Shown piece after piece: positions 17,701-24,605 of a stretch of 64,000 nt of DNA (positions are counted from its first letter, which is position 1; every line of letters begins with the position of its first letter). The notes beneath the pieces are model-generated. The model was not told the origin of the DNA, searched no databases, and worked only from the letters and a program-made list of their open reading frames with translations. The DNA lies in the NCBI GenBank assembly GCA_002434305.1, contig DJJU01000007.1, positions 62,001-126,000 of the forward strand, written 5' to 3'. This DNA is from Alicycliphilus sp. UBA6560. GTDB taxonomy: Bacteria > Pseudomonadota > Gammaproteobacteria > Burkholderiales > Burkholderiaceae_C. The translations under genes and the position numbers were made by a program.

Positions 17701-17740
17701 AGTCCTGACCCATTGCGTTTGCGACGTCCGTAGATGACAT
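11702..17740 (-). CDS. chpA: ChpA/PilL hybrid chemosensory histidine kinase
   Basis: 2012-residue CheA-type kinase of the Pil-Chp system controlling twitching motility. Hpt-like histidines occur in HTLKGSSRM (about residue 703), the degenerate HSLAGSSATV (about 1078) and HTLKGSARL (about 1281). Long acidic, Pro/Ala-rich linkers separate them. The kinase core has the N-box LLRNCVGHGIED near 1585 and the G2 box GLSGRGIGMDVVRSE. It is followed by a CheW-like domain and a C-terminal receiver (residues about 1885-2005) with Asp in SDIEMPRMDG and Lys in GKPYS. The N-terminal 500 residues are helical and lack clear phosphoacceptors. Last gene of the pil cluster. Confidence 0.95.
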   Translation of the reverse strand: MSSTDVANAMGQDWTQGEQDLGPLAWVLDELRKSLEGSVKAMRRFVRDAEVARESDLASLDASALRIARQQLHQAGGALEMVGMGQPALIVRALENAVQRFVQRPELCSDEAAAVIERASFALIEYLEHVLAGKQVSPVALFPQYRQAQTLAGADRVHPADLWPVERRFREPELHLSAEPQAYDSTARAHLDSAVLRIVKSGDRQAAAELHGTSLGFAAAQTERHARSFWKICAGFFEALAQGVLQADVYAKRVASRVLLQYASLAKGDPAINDRLVQDLLFFCAQAVPPEGRAMPALAAVRQAFGLSQHKAVDYEQARFGLHDPAILAQARKRIAAATETWSALAGGDRNKLKPATDQFSLVCDSLRKLHPDSEGLAQALTRAMDATTRTGEPPSAALAMEVATAVLYLQASFEELDAAREHMDQRADCLAQRLDGVIGGGEPQPLEPWMEELYRRVSDHQTMGSVVDELRASLADVENCMDQFFRDPTQTAVLGTVPAKLQQMRGVLSVLGLDQASLAVARMRDTTERLMTGAVAAEDQAPTFEKLGSSLGALGFLIDMLSYQRAMARKLFVYDEELGELRILMGRARPAEAHEPASAEPVRDEEPPQLQAEALPLPEVVRDLPEQAEQATEPAQPLAAAPAPPPPPAAAPISTDEDSDDELLDIFLEEAREVVNTGFAAIDALHAAPGELSEQTTLRRAFHTLKGSSRMVGLAEFGEAAWAMEQALNAWLAEQKPMQPPLLQLSRQALEAFARWAADIGAGRADDWQAQPFRAAADAMRLDGTLVALAPLPPGGTEEQIAGSAPLVDEAPLADLPVTDVLELPADALDFQVPSVAEVTAALPDAALSAPEELPLLDFDLSEPAPLDPPAAFVEEEEPEPPLDFADTSIDDGQDDTHAPPDVAAAEEIDFAFFEQALDSTEAAHAAPAAEASPSAAAREDTFFLGAADLDADLTLEAGDEPLPAEEAVEAAAEPAFAADVPQEPVPQEPVPQDEAQVQAEEAQPLPQEAEAQAAPEPEAVGSDDAVKVIEHLRIGIPLYNVYLNEADEWSRRLVTTLQEWSLELPNPLPDIAVALAHSLAGSSATVGFTALSELARTLEHALTHLQLLPEGLPEHAQVANAAAEDIRRLLHQFAAGFLKEPNPQVLAQLGEILDAEITSTRAPLQAADDEMAGWQDDLADEAFVPPPAAPQPALEDGAAGARLAEREREIDAAIAHAVAAAVDIDDDIDALDIIDPDLFPIFEEEAVELLPRIGGALRQWAARPDNLSARSELLRALHTLKGSARLAGAMRLGEMSHRLESAVEQIDLEGVQSAHVEPLLAHLDALQADFDALRTIGAQPLTEAVAVPHAEALAAAPEQATTDVQATPALRQPLARPIAAAAPVRVGSGQTMRVRAQLLDRLVNQAGEVMIARSRLEAHMGQLRGSLGDLTGNLERLRQQLRDIEVQAETQMQSRLALSKDMAAGFDPLEFDRFTRVQELTRMMAESVNDVATVQRNMQRAMEGAEDDLIAQGRQARELQRDLLRTRMVEFDSISERLYAVVRQASKETGKQIKLDIAGGSIEMDRGVLDRMTPAFEHLLRNCVGHGIEDAQARTAAGKPAAGTITIGLGHEGNDVSVAFHDDGGGLDVDRIRAKAVSQGLIQPDAQITSAEAANLIFMPGFSTAAEVTGLSGRGIGMDVVRSEVSALGGRIETESERGRGTTFRMVLPLTTAVTQVVMLRTGDLTFGVPANLVEIVRRSSSAEVDAAYASQSFEHGGEQLAFYWGGALLQSSRGSAETGGRSRPVVILRSASQRIAMHVDEVLGNQEVVVKNLGPQLSRLPGLAGMSVLASGAVVLIYNPVALATVYGEQLRAVAEQAPQQQDAGTALPLSPAIAAAPQVPLVLVVDDSITVRRVTQRLLAREGYRVSLAADGLQALERLQEERPAVVLSDIEMPRMDGFDLARNIRADAELHDLPIIMITSRIAQKHREHAMELGVNHYLGKPYSDEELMSLVQHYARQATLAQAEEA

Positions 17741-17793
17741 GCGTTCGTCCTGGGCTGCCGCGCAGCCGGCTCGTTGAAGGGTGTGGAAGCCGG

Positions 17794-20064
17794 TCAGGCG
17801 ATCTTGAATCGCGACACCGACTGGCGCAGTTCTTCGGCCATCTGCGACAGCTCGCGTACTTGCTGGGCCGTCATGCGCGTACCCTCGCCGGTCTGCTCGG
17901 TCACGGCAAAGATGTGCTGGATGTTGTCGGCCACGGTGTTGGCCAACTCCGCTTCGCGCGAAGCGGCAGAGGAAATCTGCTCGATCAGCTCGGCCAAGCG
18001 GCGCGACACGCGGTCGATCTCGGTCAGCGTCGTACCGGCACTGTCGGACAGGCGAGCCCCTTCGACCACACCCTGGGTGGAGCGCTCCATGGCGGCCACC
18101 GCGTCCTGGGTGTCGGTCTGAATGGCTTTCACCAGCGCCGCGATCTGGCGCGTGGCGTCTGCCGAGCGCTCGGCGAGCCGCTGCACTTCTTCAGCCACCA
18201 CCGAGAAGCCACGGCCGGCTTCGCCAGCGGAGGCGGCCTGGATGGCGGCGTTCAGGGCCAGCACGTTGGTCTGCTCGGTAATGTCGGAGATCAGCTCGGT
18301 GATTTCGCCAATTTCCTGCGAGGACTCGCCCAGCCGCTTGATGCGCTTGGAGGTGTCTTGAATCTGGTCGCGAATGGCATTCATGCCGCCGATGGTGTTC
18401 TGCACGGCCTGCAGGCCCTGCTCTGCCGCCTGCAGCGACTGGCGTGCCACCGAGGCCGATTCCTGCGCTTGCGAGGACACGTCGTTAATACGCGCGGCCA
18501 TGTCCAGCACCGAACGGCCAGTCTCGCGGATCTCGCGCAGCTGCTCCGTGGAGGCGGCCAGCAGCTCCGTGGATGTGCTGTCCACCTGTGCCGTCGTCTG
18601 GGCCACGCGGGTGGCCGTGTTCTGCACGCTGCCCACCAGCATGCGCAGCTCTTCCACCGTGTAGTTCACCGAGTCGGCGATGGCCCCGGTGATGTCCTCG
18701 GTCACGGTGGCTTCCTGGGTCAGGTCACCCTCGGCCACTGCCTGCAGTTCGTTCATCAGGCGCAAGATGGCGGCCTGGTTGGCGTCGTTCACGCGCTTGG
18801 CCTCCTGCTCCTGGCGGCGGGCATCGCGCTGCTGCGATTCGGCCGAGGCCTGGCGGTTGCGGCTGTCCAGCAGCTGCACGCGCGAAATGCCCACGCCGCA
18901 CAGCAGCACGAACAGGCCGGCGGCCACCAGCGCGGCCAGCTGGCCCAGGCTCATGCCAGACTGCGTGGACAGCTGCTCCTGCAGCCCTTCGAGCTGGCGG
19001 CGCAGCGGCTCGCTGTCGGCAATGATGGTGGACTGCGCTTCGCGCGCAGACACCAGACCCTGCAGGTTGCCCAGGATGGCACCGGCCTGCGTGCGGGTCT
19101 GCTCGTACAGCTTGATCAGCGCATCAAGCTGCTCGCGCGTCTGCCCGTCGCGGGTGGCGCCCAGGCGCAGGTCGGCGCTACCGTCCAGCAGGCCTTGCGC
19201 AATTTCCTTGAAGGAGTTCAAGTCCTTGCCCAGCAGGAACACGGCCTCGGGGCTCACGCCTTCGGTCGTCTGGAATTCGTTGGCCGACTTGCCGATCCGC
19301 TGCGTCAGCATCACCAGTTGGCCGGCGGCGGACACCTCGGTGGCCGGCGCGCCCTGCTGCAGCTTGAGCGAGGACACGGTTTCGGCGATCTCCAGCAGGT
19401 CGGAGGACTGACGATTGATGGTGCGCAGGGCGTCGCCGACCTGTGTCAGGATCTTTTGCTGGCCCAGCACGATGCCGGCATTGCGCTCGGCGCGGTCCAC
19501 CAGCGGCATGATGGCCTGCAGTTCGCTGCCGTAACGGTCGCCGAGCGCCTGCACGCCCAGGTCGCCGTCGCCGTTGGCCAGGGCACGCACGTTGCGCGCC
19601 AGCACGCCCGAGCTGTCCACCACATCGGGGAAGGCCTGCGGGTTGCCCACCAGGGCCTGTGTCACCGACTTGGCCAAGCGTTGCGACTGCATCAGCGATT
19701 GGCCGGTGGCGGCCAGCTGCGCGGCCGACCGGTTGGCCTGCTGCAGCACCCAGCCGGCGATCAGCGCCAGCACCACCAGGCCGACGGCCAGCAGCAGCAG
19801 CAGGCGCCGCTGATGTACCGCCGTCGCGGCACGCCCCAGCAGCGGCAGACTGACCAGGTCTTCATCGACGAACTCGCCCTCGACGTCCTGGCTCAGCATG
19901 CCCGGGTCACCCTGGACGCTGTTCACGGCATCAGCCGCATAGGTCTCGGGCAGCAGGCCTGCAGCCAGCGGATCCGGGCTGCCATCCGGCAGATCCGTGA
20001 CGCCGTCCTCCGGCGCGGCCGGCTTGCGATTGAACAGTTTTCCAAAGGGATTGACGACGGACAT
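17794..20064 (-). CDS. pilJ: Type IV pilus methyl-accepting chemoreceptor PilJ
   Basis: 756-residue transmembrane receptor. An acidic cytoplasmic N-terminal tail precedes the first membrane helix (LLLLLAVGLVVLALIAGWVL). A periplasmic domain of about 260 residues contains two related PilJ modules (LMQSQRLAKSVTQAL and LVMLTQRIGKSANEF). The second helix is LAALVAAGLFVLLCGVGI. A HAMP-like stretch follows, then the signalling hairpin with tip NVLALNAAIQAASAGEAGRGF. It feeds ChpA through PilI. It lies between pilI and chpA on the same strand, 53 bp before chpA. Confidence 0.95.
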   Translation of the reverse strand: MSVVNPFGKLFNRKPAAPEDGVTDLPDGSPDPLAAGLLPETYAADAVNSVQGDPGMLSQDVEGEFVDEDLVSLPLLGRAATAVHQRRLLLLLAVGLVVLALIAGWVLQQANRSAAQLAATGQSLMQSQRLAKSVTQALVGNPQAFPDVVDSSGVLARNVRALANGDGDLGVQALGDRYGSELQAIMPLVDRAERNAGIVLGQQKILTQVGDALRTINRQSSDLLEIAETVSSLKLQQGAPATEVSAAGQLVMLTQRIGKSANEFQTTEGVSPEAVFLLGKDLNSFKEIAQGLLDGSADLRLGATRDGQTREQLDALIKLYEQTRTQAGAILGNLQGLVSAREAQSTIIADSEPLRRQLEGLQEQLSTQSGMSLGQLAALVAAGLFVLLCGVGISRVQLLDSRNRQASAESQQRDARRQEQEAKRVNDANQAAILRLMNELQAVAEGDLTQEATVTEDITGAIADSVNYTVEELRMLVGSVQNTATRVAQTTAQVDSTSTELLAASTEQLREIRETGRSVLDMAARINDVSSQAQESASVARQSLQAAEQGLQAVQNTIGGMNAIRDQIQDTSKRIKRLGESSQEIGEITELISDITEQTNVLALNAAIQAASAGEAGRGFSVVAEEVQRLAERSADATRQIAALVKAIQTDTQDAVAAMERSTQGVVEGARLSDSAGTTLTEIDRVSRRLAELIEQISSAASREAELANTVADNIQHIFAVTEQTGEGTRMTAQQVRELSQMAEELRQSVSRFKIA

Positions 20065-20093
20065 GGTTCTGCCTTACGGAGGGAAACACGCGC

Positions 20094-20621
20094 TCAAGCG
20101 CTGATGCTCAGGAATGCGGGATGCTGCGCCAGGGCCTGCAGGTCTATTTCCTGCCAGCGCAGGCCTTGCGCGTCGATGTAGATGCTGCCGAAGTAAGGAG
20201 CCTCATCCTCCCCGCGCGGCTCGGACGCCGTGAAGGCGTCCTGCCCGCGCAGGCCGGCCAAGCGGTCCACCAGCAACGCGGCGTTGACCTCCAGGCCGGC
20301 GTTGAGCGCCAGCACGCTGGATTCGGCCAGTGCCTGCTCGCTGCGCGCCGCGGGCGTGCCCAGCAAAGCGGCCAGGTCCACCACGCCCGCTAACGCGCCG
20401 CGCAGGTTGGCGACGCCCAGGAACCAGGGCTGCGTATACGGAACGGATTGCACGCCGCTCCAGGGAAAGATCTCTCCGGACTGCGACAGCGGCAGCAGCA
20501 GTTGCCGCCCGCCGGACTGCACCGCCAGCCAGGACGAGCCGGAAACGCCTTCCGATCTTGCTGCCTGCAGGCGCACGGCAAGGCGCGTCTGGAGCTCCTT
20601 GAGCGCTTCACGTTTGGCCAT
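20094..20621 (-). CDS. pilI: CheW-like adaptor PilI
   Basis: 175-residue CheW-domain protein that couples PilJ to ChpA. The domain begins near WLAVQSGGRQLLLPL, and PWFLGVANLRGALAGVVDLAALL is the typical CheW core. The ATG at 20621 was chosen because it follows a plausible GGGACCGC stretch and starts with the short helix seen in PilI. The open frame runs back into pilH in a non-protein-like way. It sits 17 bp after pilH and 29 bp before pilJ. Confidence 0.9.
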   Translation of the reverse strand: MAKREALKELQTRLAVRLQAARSEGVSGSSWLAVQSGGRQLLLPLSQSGEIFPWSGVQSVPYTQPWFLGVANLRGALAGVVDLAALLGTPAARSEQALAESSVLALNAGLEVNAALLVDRLAGLRGQDAFTASEPRGEDEAPYFGSIYIDAQGLRWQEIDLQALAQHPAFLSISA

Positions 20622-20638
20622 GGGTGCGGTCCCCGGAA

Positions 20639-21004
20639 TCAGCCGAGGGCGTCGATCTTGGCCTGCAGCTCGGCAGGGTCGACCGGCTTGGTGATGTAGC
20701 CGCGTGCGCCCTGGCGCATGCCCCAGACGCGGTCGGTTTCCTGATTCTTGCTGGTGCACATGATGATGGGCACGTCGGCGAACTGAGGATCGCGCGAAAT
20801 GGTGCGCGTGAGCTGGAAGCCGTTCTGGCCGGGCATGACCACGTCCATCAGGATCAGATCGGGCTTTTCCTCGGCCAGGCGGCGCAGGGCGTCGTCGGCG
20901 TTTTCGGCAGTGCGCACCTGCATGCCCTGCTTTTGCAGCAGGTCGGTGAGGAACATGAGTTCGGTTTTCGAGTCGTCAACGACCAGAACCTTGCGGATAG
21001 GCAT
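20639..21004 (-). CDS. pilH: Single-domain response regulator PilH
   Basis: 121-residue CheY-like receiver. Acidic pocket VVDDSKTE at the N-terminus, phosphoacceptor Asp in LILMDVVMPGQNG, conserved Thr/Ser in IIMCTSK and Lys in YITKPVDP. In Pseudomonas, PilH opposes PilG, affecting the retraction motor or acting as a phosphate sink. The gene starts one base inside the pilG stop region (21004), so the two are tightly coupled. Confidence 0.95.
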   Translation of the reverse strand: MPIRKVLVVDDSKTELMFLTDLLQKQGMQVRTAENADDALRRLAEEKPDLILMDVVMPGQNGFQLTRTISRDPQFADVPIIMCTSKNQETDRVWGMRQGARGYITKPVDPAELQAKIDALG

Positions 21005-21408
21005 TACTGCACTCCTTGTTGAGCGTTGGCAAATTGCTGCACTACTTGCAGCAACTGGTCTTTGGTGAAGGGCTTCGTCAAGTATTCCTGGCAGCCCACC
21101 ATGCGTCCGCGCGCCTTGTCGAACACTCCGTCCTTGGACGAGAGCATGACCACCGGGGTATCGGCGAAGCGCGGGTTGCGCTTGATGATGGCGCAGGTCT
21201 GGTAGCCGTCCAGCTTGGGCATCAGGATGTCGCAGAAGATCAGCTGAGGCTGGTAATCGTTGACCTTGGCGAGCGCGTCGAAGCCGTCATCGGCCAGCAG
21301 CACCTCGTGGCCACCCTGCTTGAGGAAGATCTCGGCGCTGCGCCGGATGGTGTTGCTGTCATCCACCACGAGTACTCTGAACGTGGGAGCGGTTGTCGTC
21401 GTAGCCAA
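21004..21408 (-). CDS. pilG: Single-domain response regulator PilG
   Basis: 134-residue CheY-like receiver that promotes pilus extension. Acidic pocket LVVDDSNTIRR, Asp in FCDILMPKLDG, Ser in VVMLSSKDG, and Lys in YLTKPFTKD are all visible. No ATG is available: I infer a TTG start at 21408 giving MATTTTAPTF, with GAGGAG 11 bases upstream. A second TTG three codons earlier is too close to that ribosome site. The TTG start may limit translation of this first gene of the cluster. Confidence 0.92.
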   Translation of the reverse strand: MATTTTAPTFRVLVVDDSNTIRRSAEIFLKQGGHEVLLADDGFDALAKVNDYQPQLIFCDILMPKLDGYQTCAIIKRNPRFADTPVVMLSSKDGVFDKARGRMVGCQEYLTKPFTKDQLLQVVQQFANAQQGVQ

Positions 21409-21463
21409 TTTATTCAATGCTCCTCGCGGGAGAGGTAAACAGCTGGGGCGGCAGGCCGGAATT

Positions 21464-21637
21464 TCAGATCTCGACCATCTCGAAGGCATCCTTGCCGGCA
21501 CCGCACTCGGGGCAGGTCCAGTCGGCAGGGACGTCCTGCCAGCGGGTGCCGGGGGCCAGACCATGGTCGGGCGCACCGGCGGCCTCGTCGTAGATCCAGC
21601 CGCACACGGCGCACATCCAGGTTGTCAGGTCGGTCAC
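21464..21637 (-). CDS. rubA: Rubredoxin
   Basis: 57-residue one-iron electron carrier. Two CxxC pairs ligate iron: CAVCGW near residues 9-13 and CPECG near 42-46. YDEAAGAPDHGLAPGT and DWTCPECG are classic rubredoxin landmarks. Start taken as the GTG at 21637; an ATG eight codons in would remove conserved N-terminal residues. It is upstream of pilG on the same strand and divergent from thiD, an arrangement common in betaproteobacteria. The redox partner is not evident here. Confidence 0.93.
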   Translation of the reverse strand: MTDLTTWMCAVCGWIYDEAAGAPDHGLAPGTRWQDVPADWTCPECGAGKDAFEMVEI

Positions 21638-21703
21638 AGCTTAAGAGGCCTTCACATAGAATGCAACGATTGTATCTAGTGATCACTGCAGGACGCGGCT
21701 TTC

Positions 21704-21725
21704 GTGCCACCGGGTAGGCTGGCAC
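21704..21725 (+). promoter_or_regulatory. Hairpin over the thiD ribosome-binding region
   Basis: Inverted repeat GTGCCA (21704-21709) / TGGCAC (21720-21725) with a 10-base loop. It ends six bases before the thiD ATG, where a Shine-Dalgarno would lie; none is visible. A separate 10-bp palindrome AGTGATCACT sits upstream at 21678-21687. No TPP riboswitch motifs are seen. A regulatory role is only a possibility. Confidence 0.3.
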
Positions 21726-21731
21726 TTCTCC

Positions 21732-22661
21732 ATGACACCTTCCCCCCTGAGCACTCCTGAAGACGACGAGGCCGTGGCCGGCCCGGTCTGCGTGATGACC
21801 TTCAACGCCGGCGACGCCAGCGGCGCCGGCGGCCTGACCGCAGACATCATGGCCATCGCCGCCGTGGGCGGCCATCCACTGGGCGTTGTGACCGGCGCCT
21901 ACGCGCGCGACAGCACCGCCATCTTCGACCACTTCCCCTTCGACAGCGACGCCGTGGACGAGCAGGCGCGCGCCGCGCTGGAGGACATGCCGGTGCAGGC
22001 CATCAAGGTCGGCTTCGCCGGCAGCCCGGAGAACCTGGCCGTCATCGCCGAGATCACCGCCGACTACGCCGACGTACCCGTCATCAGCTACATGCCCGAC
22101 CTGTCGTGGTGGCGCGACGACCTGATCGACCAGTACCTGGACGCCGCCGCCGAGCTGCTGCTGCCACAGACCTCGGTGTTGGTCGGCAGCCACAGCGTGC
22201 TGTGGCGCTGGCTGCTGCCCGAGTGGGCCGGCAGCGGCAACCCCACGCCACGCGAGCTGGCCATCGCCGCCGCCGAACACGGCGTGCCCTACCTGCTGGT
22301 GACCGGCGTGCCCCTGCCCGATCAGCACATCGACAACGTACTGACCTCGGCGCAGGCGGTGTTGGCCAGCGGGCGCTTCGAGCGCATCGAGGCCACCTTC
22401 ACCGGCGCCGGCGACACGCTCAGCGCCACCCTCACGGCCCTGGTGGCCAGCGGCTGCGACCTGGGCGAGGCGCTGGGCGAGGCGCTGAGCTACTTGGACG
22501 GCACCCTGGAGTGCGGTTTCCGCCCCGGCATGGGCCATGTGCTGCCCGACCGCATGTTCTGGGCCCAGCCCGAGGACGACCCCGAAGACGACGAATCCTC
22601 CGCCGCCGACCCGACGGACGCGGCGGGCTTTGATCTGCCCCCTCATGACACACAGCACTGA
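21732..22661 (+). CDS. thiD: Hydroxymethylpyrimidine/phosphomethylpyrimidine kinase
   Basis: 309-residue ribokinase-fold enzyme phosphorylating HMP and HMP-P for thiamine synthesis. The substrate loop is VMTFNAGDASGAGGLTADI (usual family form GSDSSGGAG), and the catalytic Asp lies in FTGAGDTLSATL. The N-terminal loop is divergent from E. coli ThiD, and a 30-residue acidic C-terminal tail is unusual. The gene overlaps hemL by 17 bp, so the two cofactor-synthesis genes are probably co-expressed. A PdxK-like specificity cannot be excluded. Confidence 0.85.
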   Translation: MTPSPLSTPEDDEAVAGPVCVMTFNAGDASGAGGLTADIMAIAAVGGHPLGVVTGAYARDSTAIFDHFPFDSDAVDEQARAALEDMPVQAIKVGFAGSPENLAVIAEITADYADVPVISYMPDLSWWRDDLIDQYLDAAAELLLPQTSVLVGSHSVLWRWLLPEWAGSGNPTPRELAIAAAEHGVPYLLVTGVPLPDQHIDNVLTSAQAVLASGRFERIEATFTGAGDTLSATLTALVASGCDLGEALGEALSYLDGTLECGFRPGMGHVLPDRMFWAQPEDDPEDDESSAADPTDAAGFDLPPHDTQH

Positions 22662-23949
22662 CCGCAACCAGCTCCTCTTCGACCGCGCCAAGGCGCTCAT
22701 CCCCGGCGGCGTCAACTCCCCCGTACGGGCCTTCCGCGCCGTGGGCGGCACACCGCGCTTCATCGAACGCGCCCAGGGCGCCTACATGTGGGATGCCAAC
22801 GGCCAGCGCTTCATCGACTACATCGGCTCCTGGGGCCCGATGATCCTGGGCCACGGCCACCGGGCCGTGCTGCAGGCCGTGCAGCAGGCCGCCCTGGAAG
22901 GCTTCAGTTTCGGCGCGCCCACCGAGCGCGAGGTGGAGCTGGCCGAGGAGATCCTGCGCCACGTGCCCTCCATGGAGATGATCCGCCTGGTCAGCTCCGG
23001 CACAGAGGCCGGCATGAGCGCCATCCGCCTGGCGCGCGGCGCCACCGGGCGCAGCAAGATCATCAAGTTCAACGGCTGCTACCACGGCCATGCGGACTCG
23101 CTGCTGGTCAAGGCCGGCTCGGGCCTGGCCACCTTCGGCCACGCCACCAGCGCCGGCGTGCCGCCGGAGGTGGTGCAGCACACCTTGGTGCTCGAATACA
23201 ACGACGTGGCGCAGCTGGAGGAAGCCTTCGCCCTGCACGGCAAGGACCTGGCCTGCGTGATCATGGAGCCCATCGCCGGGAACATGAACTTCGTGCGCGC
23301 CAGCGTGCCCTTCATGCGCCGCGCGCGCGAGCTGTGCTCGCAGCACGGCGCGCTGCTGATCCTGGACGAGGTGATGACGGGCTTTCGCGTCGCCCTGGGC
23401 GGCGCGCAGAGCGTCTACGCGCGCGAGATCCCCGGCTTTGTGCCCGACCTCACCGTGCTGGGCAAGGTCATCGGCGGCGGCATGCCGCTGGCGGCCTTCG
23501 GCGGCCCGCGCAGCGTCATGGAGCAACTGGCGCCGCTGGGTCCCGTCTACCAGGCCGGCACGCTGTCGGGCAACCCGGTGGCCACGGCCTGCGGCCTGGC
23601 CACGCTGCGCGAGATCGCTAAGCCCGGCTTCTACGAGCAGCTGGCCGAGCGCACCCGCGCCCTGGTGGACGGCCTGGCCGGCGCCGCGCGCGCGGCGGGC
23701 GTGCCCTTTTGCGCCGACACCGAGGGCGGCATGTTCGGCTTCTTCCTGCTCCCCGCGCTGCCGCAGAACTATCCCGAAGTGCTCAAGACCGACGGCGCGC
23801 GCTTCAACGCGCTGTTCCACGGCCTGCTCGACGGCGGCGTGTACATCGCGCCGGCACTGTACGAGGCCGGGTTCGTCAGCGCGGCCCACACCGACCAGGA
23901 CATCGCCGACACCGTCGCCGTCGCGCGCGACGTGTTCAGGAAGCTATAA
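22645..23949 (+). CDS. hemL: Glutamate-1-semialdehyde 2,1-aminomutase
   Basis: 434-residue PLP enzyme making 5-aminolevulinate for tetrapyrroles by the C5 pathway. Near the start is PGGVNSPVRAF. DEVMTGFRV and the PLP Lys in LGKVIGGGMP are intact. The ATG at 22645 begins the family's usual short N-terminus (MTHSTDRNQLLFDRAK) and lies inside the end of thiD. The stop codon is overlapped by the start of an intergenic repeat. Confidence 0.97.
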   Translation: MTHSTDRNQLLFDRAKALIPGGVNSPVRAFRAVGGTPRFIERAQGAYMWDANGQRFIDYIGSWGPMILGHGHRAVLQAVQQAALEGFSFGAPTEREVELAEEILRHVPSMEMIRLVSSGTEAGMSAIRLARGATGRSKIIKFNGCYHGHADSLLVKAGSGLATFGHATSAGVPPEVVQHTLVLEYNDVAQLEEAFALHGKDLACVIMEPIAGNMNFVRASVPFMRRARELCSQHGALLILDEVMTGFRVALGGAQSVYAREIPGFVPDLTVLGKVIGGGMPLAAFGGPRSVMEQLAPLGPVYQAGTLSGNPVATACGLATLREIAKPGFYEQLAERTRALVDGLAGAARAAGVPFCADTEGGMFGFFLLPALPQNYPEVLKTDGARFNALFHGLLDGGVYIAPALYEAGFVSAAHTDQDIADTVAVARDVFRKL

Positions 23950-24000
23950 AAAGAGGAGCTGCCAGCGCTTGCTGGTCAAGCGCTGAAGCCCAAAAACCCT
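23944..24000 (+). repeat. Dispersed intergenic dyad repeat, copy C
   Basis: Contains GAGCTGCCAGCGCTTGCTGG followed by TCAAGCGCTGAAGCCCAAAAA. Both dyad arms are preserved (CCAGCGCTTG and CAAGCGCTGA). It begins at the hemL stop codon. Confidence 0.65.
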
Positions 24001-24077
24001 CAAAAAAGACCTGTGGCCCGCGCTCCATGGCGCCACACCGGCGCGGTCGCGCTCGCAACCCTGAATCTGGCCCAATC

Positions 24078-24117
24078 GCCCGCCCATCAAGCGCCGGCAG
24101 CTATTGTTTGAATAGCA
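24078..24117 (-). repeat. Dispersed intergenic dyad repeat, partial copy D
   Basis: On the minus strand it reads CAATAGCTGCCGGCGCTTGATGG, a left-arm fragment of the family without a good right arm. It abuts the stop codon of the downstream cytochrome gene. Confidence 0.45.
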
Positions 24118-24120
24118 TGG

Positions 24121-24582
24121 TCACGGCGACCCGTCCGTGGTGGCGACCGGCGGCACGGCCAGCAGCCACTGCGCCATCTGCAGCGCCTGCGCCTGGGTGA
24201 TCTGCGGGTGGCGCGGCATCAGCGCGCGGCCCCATTCGCCGCCGCCGCCCTCGCGGATCTTGCGGGCCAGGTAGTCGGGCGCATCGGCGCGGCCGGCATA
24301 GCGCGCCGCGATCTGACCGAACGAAGGGCCGACGTAGCGCCGCACCAGCCCGTGGCAGCGCATGCAGTCCGAGCCTTCGACGAGAGCCCGGCCCGCGGCC
24401 AGCCCGGGACGGGCCTGCTGCGCCGCGTCCAGCGCCTGCGCGGCCGGGCCCGGTTGCAGGATGCGCCAGCCCACGTTGAGCACGCCCAGCACCACCAACA
24501 CCATGAAGACCACGATGGCCCAGCCCAGCCAGCGCGGCCGGGATGCGCCCTCGTCCTCGTCGTCCGGTAGGGGCCGATTCAT
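24121..24582 (-). CDS. Membrane-anchored monohaem cytochrome c
   Basis: 153-residue class I cytochrome. An acidic cytoplasmic N-terminus is followed by one membrane helix (about 20-38, WAIVVFMVLVVLGVLNVGW), then a periplasmic haem domain with CMRCH at 73-77 and a likely axial Met near 122 in ALMPRHPQIT. The start codon is ATG 24582, 23 bp downstream of purH. Its electron donor or acceptor is not evident. An orphan cytochrome like this may serve a terminal oxidase. Confidence 0.85.
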   Translation of the reverse strand: MNRPLPDDEDEGASRPRWLGWAIVVFMVLVVLGVLNVGWRILQPGPAAQALDAAQQARPGLAAGRALVEGSDCMRCHGLVRRYVGPSFGQIAARYAGRADAPDYLARKIREGGGGEWGRALMPRHPQITQAQALQMAQWLLAVPPVATTDGSP

Positions 24583-24605
24583 GTCGCGATGCGCTTGGCG
24601 CCAAC

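Noticed and set aside
21640..21731. TPP riboswitch in front of thiD
   Set aside because: The leader is short, and the conserved CUGAGA and GCGUAGG elements are missing.
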